Assembly: GCA_017504305.1 (NCBI GenBank)
Contig: JAFVRJ010000010.1
Span: forward strand, 1-64,000
Length of the DNA stretch: 64,000 nucleotides
Direction: 5' to 3'
Origin: Clostridia bacterium
Lineage (GTDB): Bacteria > Bacillota > Clostridia > Christensenellales > DTU072
Both the position numbers and the translations under genes were made by a program. Positions 46,279-54,728 of the stretch are shown piece by piece. Below the pieces are notes generated by a model. That model saw nothing but the letters and a program-made list of their open reading frames with translations. It was not told where the DNA came from and searched no databases. How positions within the stretch are numbered: position 1 is the stretch's first letter; each line of letters opens with the position of its first letter.

Positions 46279-46314
46279 TAAAACCCCTTTCATAATTTTC
46301 TTTTTACATTATTA

Positions 46315-46343
46315 ATAATAACATAACGCGCGCGCATTGGCAA
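46315..46343 (-). promoter_or_regulatory. Promoter of the YbhN-MBG-BspA operon with palindrome in the spacer
   Basis: Minus strand TTGCCA (46338-46343), a 17-base spacer and TATTAT (46315-46320). The spacer is filled by TAACGCG-CG-CGCATT (46324-46338), a copy of the shared palindrome with one arm base changed. Confidence 0.75.
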
Positions 46344-46471
46344 GTCCCATATTTTTTTAGACAAAAAATGGCACAACGCGTTAATTAGGATTATTTAATA
46401 ATTTAGACTTCAAATAATAAAACAACGTTAAAACCCAGCTAAATTGTTAATTTTATTTGAAATTTTCAAAT

Positions 46472-46497
46472 AAAAAAACGGCGGTTTCCGCCGTTTT
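46472..46497 (-). terminator. Terminator of the SDR gene
   Basis: AAAACGGCGG-AAA-CCGCCGTTTT on the minus strand, extending into TTTTTATTTG. Perfect stem. Confidence 0.9.
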
Positions 46498-46516
46498 GAT
46501 AAATTTTAACTGCAAA

Positions 46517-47338
46517 CTACTTTTTAAACTCTTTCATACGAGTAGTAGCACCGCCGTCAGCCAATACGTCGACGCCACACAAGAATCCGTTACGAGGATC
46601 GGCTACCGTTGCAATTGCGTAACCGAGTTCTTCCGGGTTACCCATGCGGTTTTCGGCAGTCATCGGAATTAGCATTGCTCCGTCTTCGGCTTCAAGATTA
46701 CCCATATCGGTAGAAATCAATCCCGGACTTAACGAAACCACTCTTATCCCCTTTTTACCGTACTCAAAGGCACACTTCTTTGCATACCAAACAACAAAGT
46801 TTTTGGAAAGAGAATATGCAAAACCGCTCTTTTGATAGTCGGTCTTTGCCATTTGGCTCTTCTTTACAATTTTGGCAACGAATTTACTTTCGTCGCTTTC
46901 AGCTAAAGCATAAACCTTCTTGTTAATTAAAAACGAGGGCAAAACGTAAGCGGAGTTAGACGCAACGTCAAGTATTACGCTACCCCTATCCATAACTTTA
47001 GAAAACTCCTCGTTAACGTAAACGGTACCTAATGCGTTGACGCGTACGATATCTTCCGGCTTTGCCATTTTGGGCGAAAGTCCCGCCGCGTTAATGACAA
47101 CGGTTACTTGACCGATAGACGACGCATACTCAACAAGCTCAATTACCGATTGCCTTATGGAAGTATCGCACGTCTTTGCATAAGCCTCGTAACCAAGTCC
47201 TTTTAGCTCCTCTACGGCTTTTTCGAGTTTAGCAAGCGTTCTGCCGGAAATAACTACGGCATATTCCTTGTCAAAGTATTTGATTGCGGCAAGGCCCATG
47301 CCACTACCGCCACCGGTAACAACTAAAACTTTTTTCAT
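46517..47338 (-). CDS. Short-chain dehydrogenase/reductase
   Basis: 273 residues, a classical SDR. Cofactor motif TGGGSGMG (8-15), NAAG (83-86), and catalytic Y175-x3-K179 in AYSLSKN with a serine nearby. It uses NAD(P)H; the SGR after strand 2 (31-33) suggests NADPH. Substrate unknown. GGAG precedes the ATG. It lies 48 bases after the DAP-decarboxylase-like gene with only a weak hairpin between, so they may share a transcript. Confidence 0.9.
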   Translation of the reverse strand: MKKVLVVTGGGSGMGLAAIKYFDKEYAVVISGRTLAKLEKAVEELKGLGYEAYAKTCDTSIRQSVIELVEYASSIGQVTVVINAAGLSPKMAKPEDIVRVNALGTVYVNEEFSKVMDRGSVILDVASNSAYVLPSFLINKKVYALAESDESKFVAKIVKKSQMAKTDYQKSGFAYSLSKNFVVWYAKKCAFEYGKKGIRVVSLSPGLISTDMGNLEAEDGAMLIPMTAENRMGNPEELGYAIATVADPRNGFLCGVDVLADGGATTRMKEFKK

Positions 47339-47354
47339 TTTATCTCCTAAATAA

Positions 47355-47379
47355 GATATGCTTGCGTGGCAAGTATATC
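47355..47379 (-). other. Hairpin between DAP-decarboxylase-like and SDR genes
   Basis: GATATGCTTGC-GTG-GCAAGTATATC, an 11-bp stem with one mismatch, without a T-run in the transcribed direction. It may modulate expression of the SDR gene from read-through. Confidence 0.4.
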
Positions 47380-47386
47380 AGTGGTT

Positions 47387-48646
47387 TTATAGATTTTTGA
47401 ACTCATCGTAAATATCGAGGGTCGCGAACAAATCCTTCGGCGTTTCCGCTCTACGTATAAGGTCAAAACTGCCGTCCTCGTTCAATAGGATTTCGGCGCT
47501 ACGAAGCTTGCCGTTGTAGTTATATCCCATAGAATGTCCGTGTGCGCCTGCCTCGTGTATAAATAGGTAATCGCCACGCTCAAGTTTAGGTAACTTTCTG
47601 TCTACGGCAAACTTATCGCTATTTTCGCAAAGTGAACCTACAACGTCGTAAACGGTATCCTCTGCTACATTTTCCTTACCTAAAACGGTAATATGATGAT
47701 ATGCTCCGTAAATTGCTGGACGCATCAAGTTAGCAGCACAAGCATCTACGCCGGCGTATTCTTTATAGGTATGCTTGAAGTGTACGACCTTGGTAATTAA
47801 ACCGCCGTAAGGAGCAAGCATGTATCTGCCGAGCTCGGTAAAAATCTTTAGGTCGCTGATACCTTGAGCAGTTATAATTTCGTCATAAGCCTTCTTTACG
47901 CCTTCGGCTATAACGTTGATATCGGTTTTCTTTTGTTCGGGGCGATACGGTACGCCGATGCCACCGGATAGGTTTACGAATACGAACTTGGCTCCTGTTT
48001 CTTTAGTGATATCAGCTATCAAAGTAAATAAGGTGCGTGCAAGTACGGGATAATACTCGTTTTCGATGTTATTACTTGCTAAAAACGCGTGTACACCAAA
48101 CTCTTTAACGCCTTTTGCCATCAAAATCTTAACTGCTTCGAACATTTGGTCGCGAGTTAAGCCGTATTTAGCGTCTGCAGGAGTTCCCATAATTTGGTTG
48201 TTGATGGTAAACTCGCCACCGGGATTATAGCGCAAGCAGATTTTTTCGGGGATACCGGCGCACTCCTCTAAAAAGTCAATGTGAGTAATGTCGTCGAGAT
48301 TGATTATAGCACCAAGCTTACGCGCATATACGTATTCTTGAGCGGGAGTCTCGTTAGATGAAAACATGATTTCATCACCTTTAAAGCCGAGCCTTTCAGC
48401 CATCATCAACTCGGTGTAGCTCGAACAATCGACGCCTGCGCCTTCAGCCTTTAGAAGCTTAATAAGTGCGGGATTGGGGGTTGCTTTGACTGCAAAGTAC
48501 TCTTTAAATCCTTTGTTCCAACTGAACGCTTGATATAATCCACGTGCGTTATCTACTATCCCCTTTTTATCATATAAATGATAAGGAGTGGGATATACGC
48601 TTGATATTTCTTCAACTTTTGCCTTGGTTACAAACGGCTTCTTCAT
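47387..48646 (-). CDS. Diaminopimelate-decarboxylase-like PLP enzyme
   Basis: 419 residues, fold-type III PLP decarboxylase. The Schiff-base lysine is K54 in YFAVKATPNP; the Gly-rich phosphate loop is LSGGIGVPY; the substrate-side cysteine motif is GSLCENSDKFA, close to the C-E-x-x-D of DapDC. Two usual DapDC signatures are altered: EPGR reads ELGR, and the aromatic AGAYG reads AGAHG. Clostridial genomes commonly carry such proteins as LysA relatives; it could act in lysine synthesis or on another D- or L-amino acid. AGAGG precedes the ATG, from a strong promoter. I leave the gene symbol empty because of the altered motifs. Confidence 0.85.
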   Translation of the reverse strand: MKKPFVTKAKVEEISSVYPTPYHLYDKKGIVDNARGLYQAFSWNKGFKEYFAVKATPNPALIKLLKAEGAGVDCSSYTELMMAERLGFKGDEIMFSSNETPAQEYVYARKLGAIINLDDITHIDFLEECAGIPEKICLRYNPGGEFTINNQIMGTPADAKYGLTRDQMFEAVKILMAKGVKEFGVHAFLASNNIENEYYPVLARTLFTLIADITKETGAKFVFVNLSGGIGVPYRPEQKKTDINVIAEGVKKAYDEIITAQGISDLKIFTELGRYMLAPYGGLITKVVHFKHTYKEYAGVDACAANLMRPAIYGAYHHITVLGKENVAEDTVYDVVGSLCENSDKFAVDRKLPKLERGDYLFIHEAGAHGHSMGYNYNGKLRSAEILLNEDGSFDLIRRAETPKDLFATLDIYDEFKNL

Positions 48647-48676
48647 AGGTTTTACCTCTAAAAATTATTGTGTTTA

Positions 48677-48705
48677 TTATATATTAGTAGGCTCTTTGAG
48701 TCAAC
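48677..48705 (-). promoter_or_regulatory. Promoter of the DAP-decarboxylase-like gene
   Basis: Minus strand TTGACT (48700-48705), 17-base spacer, TATAAT (48677-48682). It drives the DAP-decarboxylase-like gene and perhaps the SDR gene. Confidence 0.82.
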
Positions 48706-48796
48706 CCATTTTGAATATTTACGTCATATTGTATCGCTCGCGCACCTGTGAGCATATATTTTATAGGTAAACCACACTCTTTTGTGCATTAACTTC

Positions 48797-48825
48797 TTGA
48801 TTTTAGGTATATCTTGTGGTATAAT
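48797..48825 (+). promoter_or_regulatory. pckG promoter
   Basis: TTGATT (48797-48802), 17-base spacer ending TGG, TATAAT (48820-48825). An extended -10 promoter 33 bases before the start codon. Confidence 0.82.
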
Positions 48826-48858
48826 GTGGTAAATCTTACAATAGGAGACTTTCGAATT

Positions 48859-50649
48859 ATGGAATTAACCAACAATAAATTCGTACTCGATTTCGTCAAA
48901 AAGTATGCTGATTTGATGCAACCCGATCAAATCGTTTGGATCGATGGTAGCAAAAAGCAACTTAACGAGCTCACCAAAGAAGCTCTCTCCACCGGCGAAG
49001 TCTATAAATGTAACAGCAAGCTTCTCCCCGGATGCCTTTATCACCGCACCGCAGTTAACGATGTAGCTCGCGTAGAGGGTAGAACTTTTATTTGCACCTC
49101 CACTAAAGAAATGGCAGGCCCCACCAATAACTGGATGGCGCCCGCAGAAGCTTATGCAAAACTCGATGCTATCGCATCCGGTTGCATGAAGGGCAGAACC
49201 ATGTACGTTATCCCCTACTCCATGTGCAAAATCGGCTCTCCGTTCGCAAAGTACGGCATCGAGCTTACCGATAGCATTTACGTTGTACTCAACATGGCTA
49301 TTATGACCCGCGTTGACAAAAAGGTTCTCGATAAGATCGTTGAAGGTGATTTCGTTCGTGGTATCCACAGCAAAGTTCAACTCGATGCTGAAAACCGTTA
49401 CATCTGCCAATTCCCCGAAGACAATACCATCTACTCCCTTAACTCCGGTTACGGTGGCAACGTATTGCTCGGCAAAAAGTGCTTCGCACTCCGTATCGCT
49501 TCCTACCAAGCATGGAAGGAAGGCTGGATGGCAGAGCATATGCTCATCCTTGGCGTTCAAAAACCTAATGGCGAAATCAAATACATCACCGCAGCATTCC
49601 CCTCTGCTTGTGGCAAAACCAACCTCGCTATGCTTATTCCCCCGGAGTGCTACACTGCAAAGGGATATAAGGTATTCACCGTAGGTGACGATATCGCATG
49701 GCTCCGTAAAGGTCGTGGCGGTCAACTCTATGCAGTTAACCCCGAAAACGGCTTCTTTGGCGTAGCTCCCGGCACCAACGCAAAGTCCAACCCCAACGCA
49801 CTTGCTTCCACTCAAAAGGGCACCATCTTCACCAACGTTGTTTATAATCCCAAGGATAAGACCGTATGGTGGGAAGGCCTCGATAAGAATCCTCCGAAGA
49901 ACGTTCTCGACTGGAAAGGCAACAAATGGTCCGGCGGTATGGTTGATGAAGAAGGCAAAATCATCAAGGGTGCTCACCCCAACAGCCGTTTCACTGCTCC
50001 CGCAAAGAACTGCCCCTGCCTCTCTTCTGAATTCGAAAACAAAAAGGGTGTTCCGATTTCCGCTATCATCTTCGGTGGCAGACGCGCTAAAGCTGCTCCG
50101 TTGGTCTATGAAGCACGCGATTGGAAACACGGCGTATTTATCGGCTCTATCATGGCTTCCGAAACCACCGCAGCTGCAACCGGCGCTGTTGGCGTAGTAC
50201 GTCACGATCCTATGGCTATGATCCCCTTCTGCGGATACAACATGGCTGATTACTTCCAACACTGGCTCGATATGGGCAAGAAATGCAAGAATCGTCCCAA
50301 AATCTTCAACGTTAACTGGTTCCGTACCGATGAAAACGGCAACTTCATGTGGCCCGGTTTCGGCGACAACATGAGAGTACTCGATTGGATTTTAGAGCGT
50401 TGTGAAGATGCTGTTGACGCAGTTGAAACCCCCATCGGTTACATGCCCAAACCTGAAGACATCAACCTCGAAGGTCTCAATATGACCACCGACGATCTCA
50501 AGAAGATCCTCGATTGCGACAAGAAAGTATGGCTCGCAGAAGCAGCTGATATCGAAAACTTCTACGCAACCAAGTTCGGCGACACCCTCCCCAAAGAGCT
50601 TTATGCAGAGCTTAAGAAGCTTAAGAAGAACCTTCGCAAACGTTCATAA
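48859..50649 (+). CDS. pckG: Phosphoenolpyruvate carboxykinase (GTP)
   Basis: 596 residues, full length for the GTP-dependent enzyme that interconverts oxaloacetate and PEP with GTP/GDP in the cytoplasm. Kinase P-loop SACGKTNLAML (about 249-259) with the hyper-reactive cysteine C251, GDDIAWLR metal-site motif (about 277-284), RVEGRTF substrate loop (about 71-77), and FGGRRAKAAPLVYEARDW. Codons are strongly biased to C-ending and highly expressed types, unlike neighbours. The ATG at 48859 has AGGAG 11 bases upstream; the frame from 48814 covers the promoter. In anaerobic gut bacteria it often runs in the PEP-to-oxaloacetate direction. Confidence 0.98.
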   Translation: MELTNNKFVLDFVKKYADLMQPDQIVWIDGSKKQLNELTKEALSTGEVYKCNSKLLPGCLYHRTAVNDVARVEGRTFICTSTKEMAGPTNNWMAPAEAYAKLDAIASGCMKGRTMYVIPYSMCKIGSPFAKYGIELTDSIYVVLNMAIMTRVDKKVLDKIVEGDFVRGIHSKVQLDAENRYICQFPEDNTIYSLNSGYGGNVLLGKKCFALRIASYQAWKEGWMAEHMLILGVQKPNGEIKYITAAFPSACGKTNLAMLIPPECYTAKGYKVFTVGDDIAWLRKGRGGQLYAVNPENGFFGVAPGTNAKSNPNALASTQKGTIFTNVVYNPKDKTVWWEGLDKNPPKNVLDWKGNKWSGGMVDEEGKIIKGAHPNSRFTAPAKNCPCLSSEFENKKGVPISAIIFGGRRAKAAPLVYEARDWKHGVFIGSIMASETTAAATGAVGVVRHDPMAMIPFCGYNMADYFQHWLDMGKKCKNRPKIFNVNWFRTDENGNFMWPGFGDNMRVLDWILERCEDAVDAVETPIGYMPKPEDINLEGLNMTTDDLKKILDCDKKVWLAEAADIENFYATKFGDTLPKELYAELKKLKKNLRKRS

Positions 50650-50667
50650 TTAAACAACGCATAAATC

Positions 50668-50694
50668 AAAAGCACCGCCAATGGCGGTGCTTTT
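50668..50694 (+). terminator. pckG terminator
   Basis: AAAAGCACCGCC-AAT-GGCGGTGCTTTT. Its 3' half CAATGGCGGTGCTTTT is repeated exactly at 50928-50943, after a hairpin array. Confidence 0.92.
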
Positions 50695-50730
50695 CTTGTC
50701 CACAAAAAATTAAAACATATTAGTTATATT

Positions 50731-50928
50731 TTTAGCCTTGTGGCTAAAAGTGGTATGCAAAACAAGTTTTGCGTGATGTTTTGGTTTTCGCCAAAGTAAT
50801 ATTAAATAAATCCTTAACTTGCCATAGGCAAATATAACTGCCGTAGGCAATATCACTCGTCGTTAGACGAATATCACAAATCCGTAAGGATTTATTTAGT
50901 TGTCGCAATTCCCTACGGGAAGAGCGAC
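50731..50928. repeat. Array of small hairpins flanked by a duplicated terminator half
   Basis: Nine small stem-loops in 198 bases: for example TTTAGCC/GGCTAAA (50731-50748), GCAAAAC/GTTTTGC (50757-50772), TTGCC/GGCAA (50819-50831), TGCC/GGCA (50839-50849), TCGTC/GACGA (50857-50870), AAATCC/GGATTT (50878-50893), TTCCC/GGGAA (50909-50921). Loops are GTA, GTAA, GTTA or similar, and the modules are spaced by ATATCAC or ATATAAC. An outer inverted repeat of 13 bp (50804-50816 with 50886-50898) encloses the middle. No ORF is supported in 50650-50959. Confidence 0.75.
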
Positions 50929-50959
50929 AATGGCGGTGCTTTTATTGTTGTTTTGTAAC

Positions 50960-53338
50960 TTAGGAAACTAAATATTCGTTAAGCCAACTTTGAACTCCTG
51001 CTTTAGTAGTAATCGTTTCGGTATGGAAGGCCAAAATATTACCATCCGCATCAAGCACTACCAATAATGGATAATCATCCGCTACTCTTTGCGATAAGGA
51101 GTAGTATAATCCATACCTTCCGCATCCATAATCGTATGAAATGCCATTATTCGACATCCATTGATCTATAGTTAACGCTGGGAATAAGTATTCAGCGTCC
51201 AGAGCGTAAACGGCAACCGACGGCGTTTCCTCATAAACGGCATCAAATGCCTTAAGCATCTCAAGTTGAGCATCATCAAAATACCAATAGAATACCATTA
51301 CCAAAAGGTCACGACCGCCCAGCAATTCATCGTAGCTTTTAGTTGAGTTTATATAATTTTCAACCGGGAACGTTTCACTACTTATATTATCCCCTACTTT
51401 GTATCCGTTGTAAGGGTAACTATCTTTAAGTAATATCGCGACCTCCCTGTTTTCATCAAAATAATATTTTTCGTATCTATCGTTGCCGGGCTTATTTATT
51501 AGGCTTTCGTTCCAAAGATAAATGTTTTTGTTAAATCCGGTAATCGTAGCGTATACGTTCTTGGTTTGGAAGCCCTCTCGAATAGTTACAACCCCTTGTT
51601 CGTTGGTCGCAAACTCTGCGCTTTCCGTCAAGCCGTCGCTTAATTTAACTTTCGCGCCGCCTATCAAATCGCCAAACCTATCGGTTATAGATACGGTATA
51701 ATCTCGCCTAAGACCAAATACAAGGTCTAACGCATATTGCTTGGATGCAAACTTATAGCTGCTCTTATAGCTGTAATCGCCCGATACGTTTTCAATCAAT
51801 AAGTTAATTACTTGCTTATCGGGCGCAAAAACAGTAATGCTTCCGTTTTCATCCGTTTGATAAGAGCCTATGACTTCTTCTTCCGAGCTAAACTTAACGC
51901 GAACTCCGCTTAATGGATTGCCATCGTCATCCTTAATATTTAGCTTATACTCTTTTTCAGCAACCCTTTCTATGAATTTACGAATCCTCATAACTGGAGC
52001 AACTCCGCCGAGTTGGCTTTTTATTAAGTACTCGTCAACTCCGTATATTTCATAGGCATCATAATACCAAGAATCGCTAAACAAATTGCCTAAATTGCTC
52101 ACAAATCTTCTTTCGTAATTGTTGGGTAACGTCTCTTTGGCTATACGAACGCTCCAACAGCCTTCAAATTGGTAATCGCCTTGTATGGAGTTTTCGTCCC
52201 AATTGCTCATCCCATACCCTTGGGCAAGAGCATATTGCGTTGCCGTTTTGACTCTCGAGGTATTACTTTTGTAATAGTTCAGAATTTGATCTTCATCTAA
52301 AAGCGAAACAATCTCGGTGGTGTTTTCTTGATCGGCACTCTCGTTATTCATAGTTTGTTTTAAAGCAAGCTTTTTATCATAATAATCAAACGATGAGTCG
52401 TAAAAATGTCCGTTCAACCAACCCCTAAGAGTACTATTTTTCCAATTATAATGCCAACTTATGCCACTTTGTGTGCCGTACTTTTGTTCATACTCATTTT
52501 TAGGCATATCCTGGAAAGCCTGATTATCCAATATATTAACGCTTTGTATAAGCATACTGCCGTCATTATCTTCAAGAACTTTCCATTCAATTGGTTCGTA
52601 ACGGAATAAAAATACTTGCTCGAGTCTTACCCCAACGTTATCCATCGTACTATTTGCCTGATTTCCAACCAGCTCGGATGCGTGCGGACGGTATCTCGTA
52701 GTATAGGTTGCTCGGTACTTTTCACCGTATAACTCTACATCCTTATATAGGGCGTAATCTCCCTTTATTCCGTTTGAATAATAGCCGTAAGAGGTCCAAC
52801 CGTTATATGTACTCGGCTCATTTTCCAATAATCCTGTAGTTGTACAAATGGACATAACCAAAAGAGTATCTTCAATTTGTGATTGCGGATAGTATCCATA
52901 GTACAGTTTATCGCCGTGTCTGCAATATAGACCATTGGGGATATGATGGTATTCCTCACAGTTATCGCAATAACAATGCTCATCAACTTGGTGCGCTACA
53001 CTATTACACTCCGTGCATTGACAATCTTCGTTTGGTGTATGTACGGTAGATTTGCAAATCTTACAAAAACAATTCTCTACTTGGTGATTTTCATAACCGC
53101 ATTTCGAGCATTTGCAAAACTCATCGAAACTGTGCGACGTCTCTCCGCAAATCAAACAAACACAATTTACTACGTCGTGAACCGCCACACCACAAAAATC
53201 GCAAACACAATTCGTTTTGCTTTGATGATCACATTCTTGATATTCATCATTACCGCCATTAGGGGTACATGCCACTAATAAAGCCACCAAAATTAGCACT
53301 ATGATTATAATAATTATGGGCTTGTTGGTTTTTTTCAT
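50960..53338 (-). CDS. Lipoprotein with Cys-rich knuckle array, DUF6273-like domain and thioredoxin-like end
   Basis: 792 residues. Lipobox LVAC (C24). Residues about 36-140 hold about six repeats of the form C-x-C-x2-C-x4-H-x4-6 (VCDFCGVAVH, CLICGETSH, CSKCGYENH, CKICKSTVH, CTECNSVAH, CDNCEEYHH), like a string of zinc ribbons outside the cell. Then a DUF6273-like domain (LYYGYYPQSQIED, about 165-450), two beta modules with carboxypeptidase-regulatory/prealbumin-like pattern (DDDGNPLSGVRVKF; DRFGDLIGGAKVKL), and a C-terminal thioredoxin-like fold (DLLVMVFYWYFDD...PLLVVLDADGNILAFHT) in which the CxxC is absent. GGGAG precedes the ATG. The upstream region has a direct repeat ATACGTGT twice (53407-53422), a possible regulator site. 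Function unknown. Confidence 0.82.
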   Translation of the reverse strand: MKKTNKPIIIIIIVLILVALLVACTPNGGNDEYQECDHQSKTNCVCDFCGVAVHDVVNCVCLICGETSHSFDEFCKCSKCGYENHQVENCFCKICKSTVHTPNEDCQCTECNSVAHQVDEHCYCDNCEEYHHIPNGLYCRHGDKLYYGYYPQSQIEDTLLVMSICTTTGLLENEPSTYNGWTSYGYYSNGIKGDYALYKDVELYGEKYRATYTTRYRPHASELVGNQANSTMDNVGVRLEQVFLFRYEPIEWKVLEDNDGSMLIQSVNILDNQAFQDMPKNEYEQKYGTQSGISWHYNWKNSTLRGWLNGHFYDSSFDYYDKKLALKQTMNNESADQENTTEIVSLLDEDQILNYYKSNTSRVKTATQYALAQGYGMSNWDENSIQGDYQFEGCWSVRIAKETLPNNYERRFVSNLGNLFSDSWYYDAYEIYGVDEYLIKSQLGGVAPVMRIRKFIERVAEKEYKLNIKDDDGNPLSGVRVKFSSEEEVIGSYQTDENGSITVFAPDKQVINLLIENVSGDYSYKSSYKFASKQYALDLVFGLRRDYTVSITDRFGDLIGGAKVKLSDGLTESAEFATNEQGVVTIREGFQTKNVYATITGFNKNIYLWNESLINKPGNDRYEKYYFDENREVAILLKDSYPYNGYKVGDNISSETFPVENYINSTKSYDELLGGRDLLVMVFYWYFDDAQLEMLKAFDAVYEETPSVAVYALDAEYLFPALTIDQWMSNNGISYDYGCGRYGLYYSLSQRVADDYPLLVVLDADGNILAFHTETITTKAGVQSWLNEYLVS

Positions 53339-53454
53339 GTTTTTCTCCCATTTACAAACTTTATACGGTGCAAAATCCTACGTGTAAAAACTACAAAACA
53401 TCCAATATACGTGTATACGTGTTTTCTATTATGTAAGGCACATATATTATAACA

Positions 53455-53500
53455 CAAAAAAACCATCTATGCAATAAGCTTATACTATTGCATAGATGGT
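53455..53500 (-). terminator. Terminator of the MaoC-nucleotidyltransferase operon
   Basis: A perfect 15-bp stem (53462-53476 with 53486-53500) with a 9-base loop, followed on the minus strand by seven T. Confidence 0.9.
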
Positions 53501-53520
53501 ATATAATAACTACAATGTTT

Positions 53521-54168
53521 TTATAGCGCTGTGCAAAAATCAATTATATATAACGCACATTCGGCTTGAGCTATACCATTTAAGGTAATCAACTCTTTTA
53601 GCCAATTTGCGGACGGCTTAAGTTTCAACGTGCCGTAAATCTCGTACGATAATCCTTGTGGCGGAACAGGTAAAGAGTTAATCGCATAAACACACTCCAC
53701 CAAAACTTTAAAGTTATTATGTATAAGATAACTTATCTTTAACGTGTCATGTAAATTGATGGCGGCGGTTAATTTTTCCTTTAACGCGAATAATTTATGC
53801 CTAAGATACTCTTTGCGATTTTCTTTAACGCTGAACTCAGCAAGCGTATGTCTTGCAATCTCCGTCAGCTCACTTAGTTCGCCGTACGGGTCGTAAACAG
53901 CCTTACCATAAGTATAAAGGTAACAAGACGGCACGTCATCCATAAAGCGCAAAAGTATGCTTTCTCGGCTGTTATAATGCGTTTCTACGGGAACGCCCTC
54001 AATAACCTCTTCAACAACGAAGTTGCTATCATACAAAACTATGATATCAAGGTCACTAAACTCCGTTTCCGTACCGCGCGCAAGTGAGCCGGTAATAAGT
54101 ATACCTTGCACCCTGTCATCCGACTTAAGACTTGTAACTTTTCTATCTAAAATATCGTGTAACTTCAT
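53521..54168 (-). CDS. Nucleotidyltransferase-domain protein (MNT/aminoglycoside-type)
   Basis: 215 residues. N-terminal nucleotidyltransferase domain with ITGSLARGTETEFSDLDII (25-43): G27-S28 and D39/D41 form the nucleotide and metal site. The C-terminal half is helical, as in kanamycin- or streptomycin-type nucleotidyltransferases and MNT toxins or antitoxins. No HEPN partner lies beside it, so a stand-alone small-molecule or tRNA modifying role is possible. It follows the MaoC gene by 10 bases without a Shine-Dalgarno, which points to coupled translation. Confidence 0.85.
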   Translation of the reverse strand: MKLHDILDRKVTSLKSDDRVQGILITGSLARGTETEFSDLDIIVLYDSNFVVEEVIEGVPVETHYNSRESILLRFMDDVPSCYLYTYGKAVYDPYGELSELTEIARHTLAEFSVKENRKEYLRHKLFALKEKLTAAINLHDTLKISYLIHNNFKVLVECVYAINSLPVPPQGLSYEIYGTLKLKPSANWLKELITLNGIAQAECALYIIDFCTAL

Positions 54169-54178
54169 AATTTTATAT

Positions 54179-54607
54179 TTAAAGCTTAATTTTTACTATA
54201 GCTTCGGTGATACTTGTTAGCACCAAAACTCCTTGTTGGTTATATGCATCTATACTAACTTCAACTATACCATTTTTATCGTTACGCTTGGTTAATTTAG
54301 TAATGGTCGCTCTACCGCTCAAAACGTCGTTGGCATAAACAGGCTTAAACCACTCGATTTTTGTTGATTTACCGGCAAGTAATTCTTCTCCGAAAAAATC
54401 TACCTCAAGATAGTTAGCCCACACCGACATAAAAGACATCACCCCGGGTGCAATCAAGCCTTTAAAAGGCGTGCTTTTAGCGTATTCCTCATCTACGTGA
54501 AGGGGAATATTGTCATATAGCCTTGCAAAGTCAAGCATTTTATCTTTCTCAATAACCGCCGGTGCAATATCGATAGCCATACCTACTTGAAGTTCATTAA
54601 AATGCAT
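54179..54607 (-). CDS. MaoC-like hydratase (hot-dog fold)
   Basis: 142 residues, a small MaoC/(R)-enoyl-CoA hydratase-like protein. The catalytic segment YDNIPLHVDEEYA (31-43) carries the Asp and His of the hydratase 2 motif D-x4-H, and PFKGLIAPGVMSFM is the next family stretch. The core residues are intact. It may hydrate an acyl-CoA or act as a thioesterase-like hot-dog protein; substrate unknown. AAGGAG precedes the ATG. A perfect palindrome lies upstream. Confidence 0.85.
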   Translation of the reverse strand: MHFNELQVGMAIDIAPAVIEKDKMLDFARLYDNIPLHVDEEYAKSTPFKGLIAPGVMSFMSVWANYLEVDFFGEELLAGKSTKIEWFKPVYANDVLSGRATITKLTKRNDKNGIVEVSIDAYNQQGVLVLTSITEAIVKIKL

Positions 54608-54639
54608 AATTGCTCCTTTAAGCCAATGGATTAAATATT

Positions 54640-54653
54640 ATTAACTAGTTAAT
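54640..54653. promoter_or_regulatory. Palindrome upstream of the MaoC operon
   Basis: ATTAACTAGTTAAT, 14-bp perfect palindrome, between a TATAAT (54658-54663, minus strand, extended by TGC) and the start codon, roughly where the transcript begins. This is a likely repressor site of MarR or TetR type; the protein is unknown. Confidence 0.5.
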
Positions 54654-54689
54654 TTATATTATAGCATTAATCCGTATGTTTGCATCAAA

Positions 54690-54717
54690 ACAAAAACAGC
54701 CTCTTTTCCAAGAGACT
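54690..54717 (-). terminator. Terminator of the AT-rich lipoprotein gene
   Basis: Minus strand AGTCTCTT-GGAA-AAGAGGCT followed by GTTTTTGTTTTG. One G-T pair in the stem. Confidence 0.8.
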
Positions 54718-54728
54718 ATTTTTGTTAT

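Noticed and set aside
48865..50262. Long open frame of 465 codons on the strand opposite pckG
   Set aside because: It is a shadow of the strongly biased third-base C use of pckG; it has no ribosome site and no recognisable motif.
50731..50928. Possible CRISPR array
   Set aside because: The units are small hairpins of different sequence with short irregular spacing; there is no identical repeat with unique spacers and no cas gene.
53521..54168. MNT-HEPN toxin-antitoxin pair
   Set aside because: The neighbour is a MaoC hydratase, not a HEPN protein, so no pair can be claimed.
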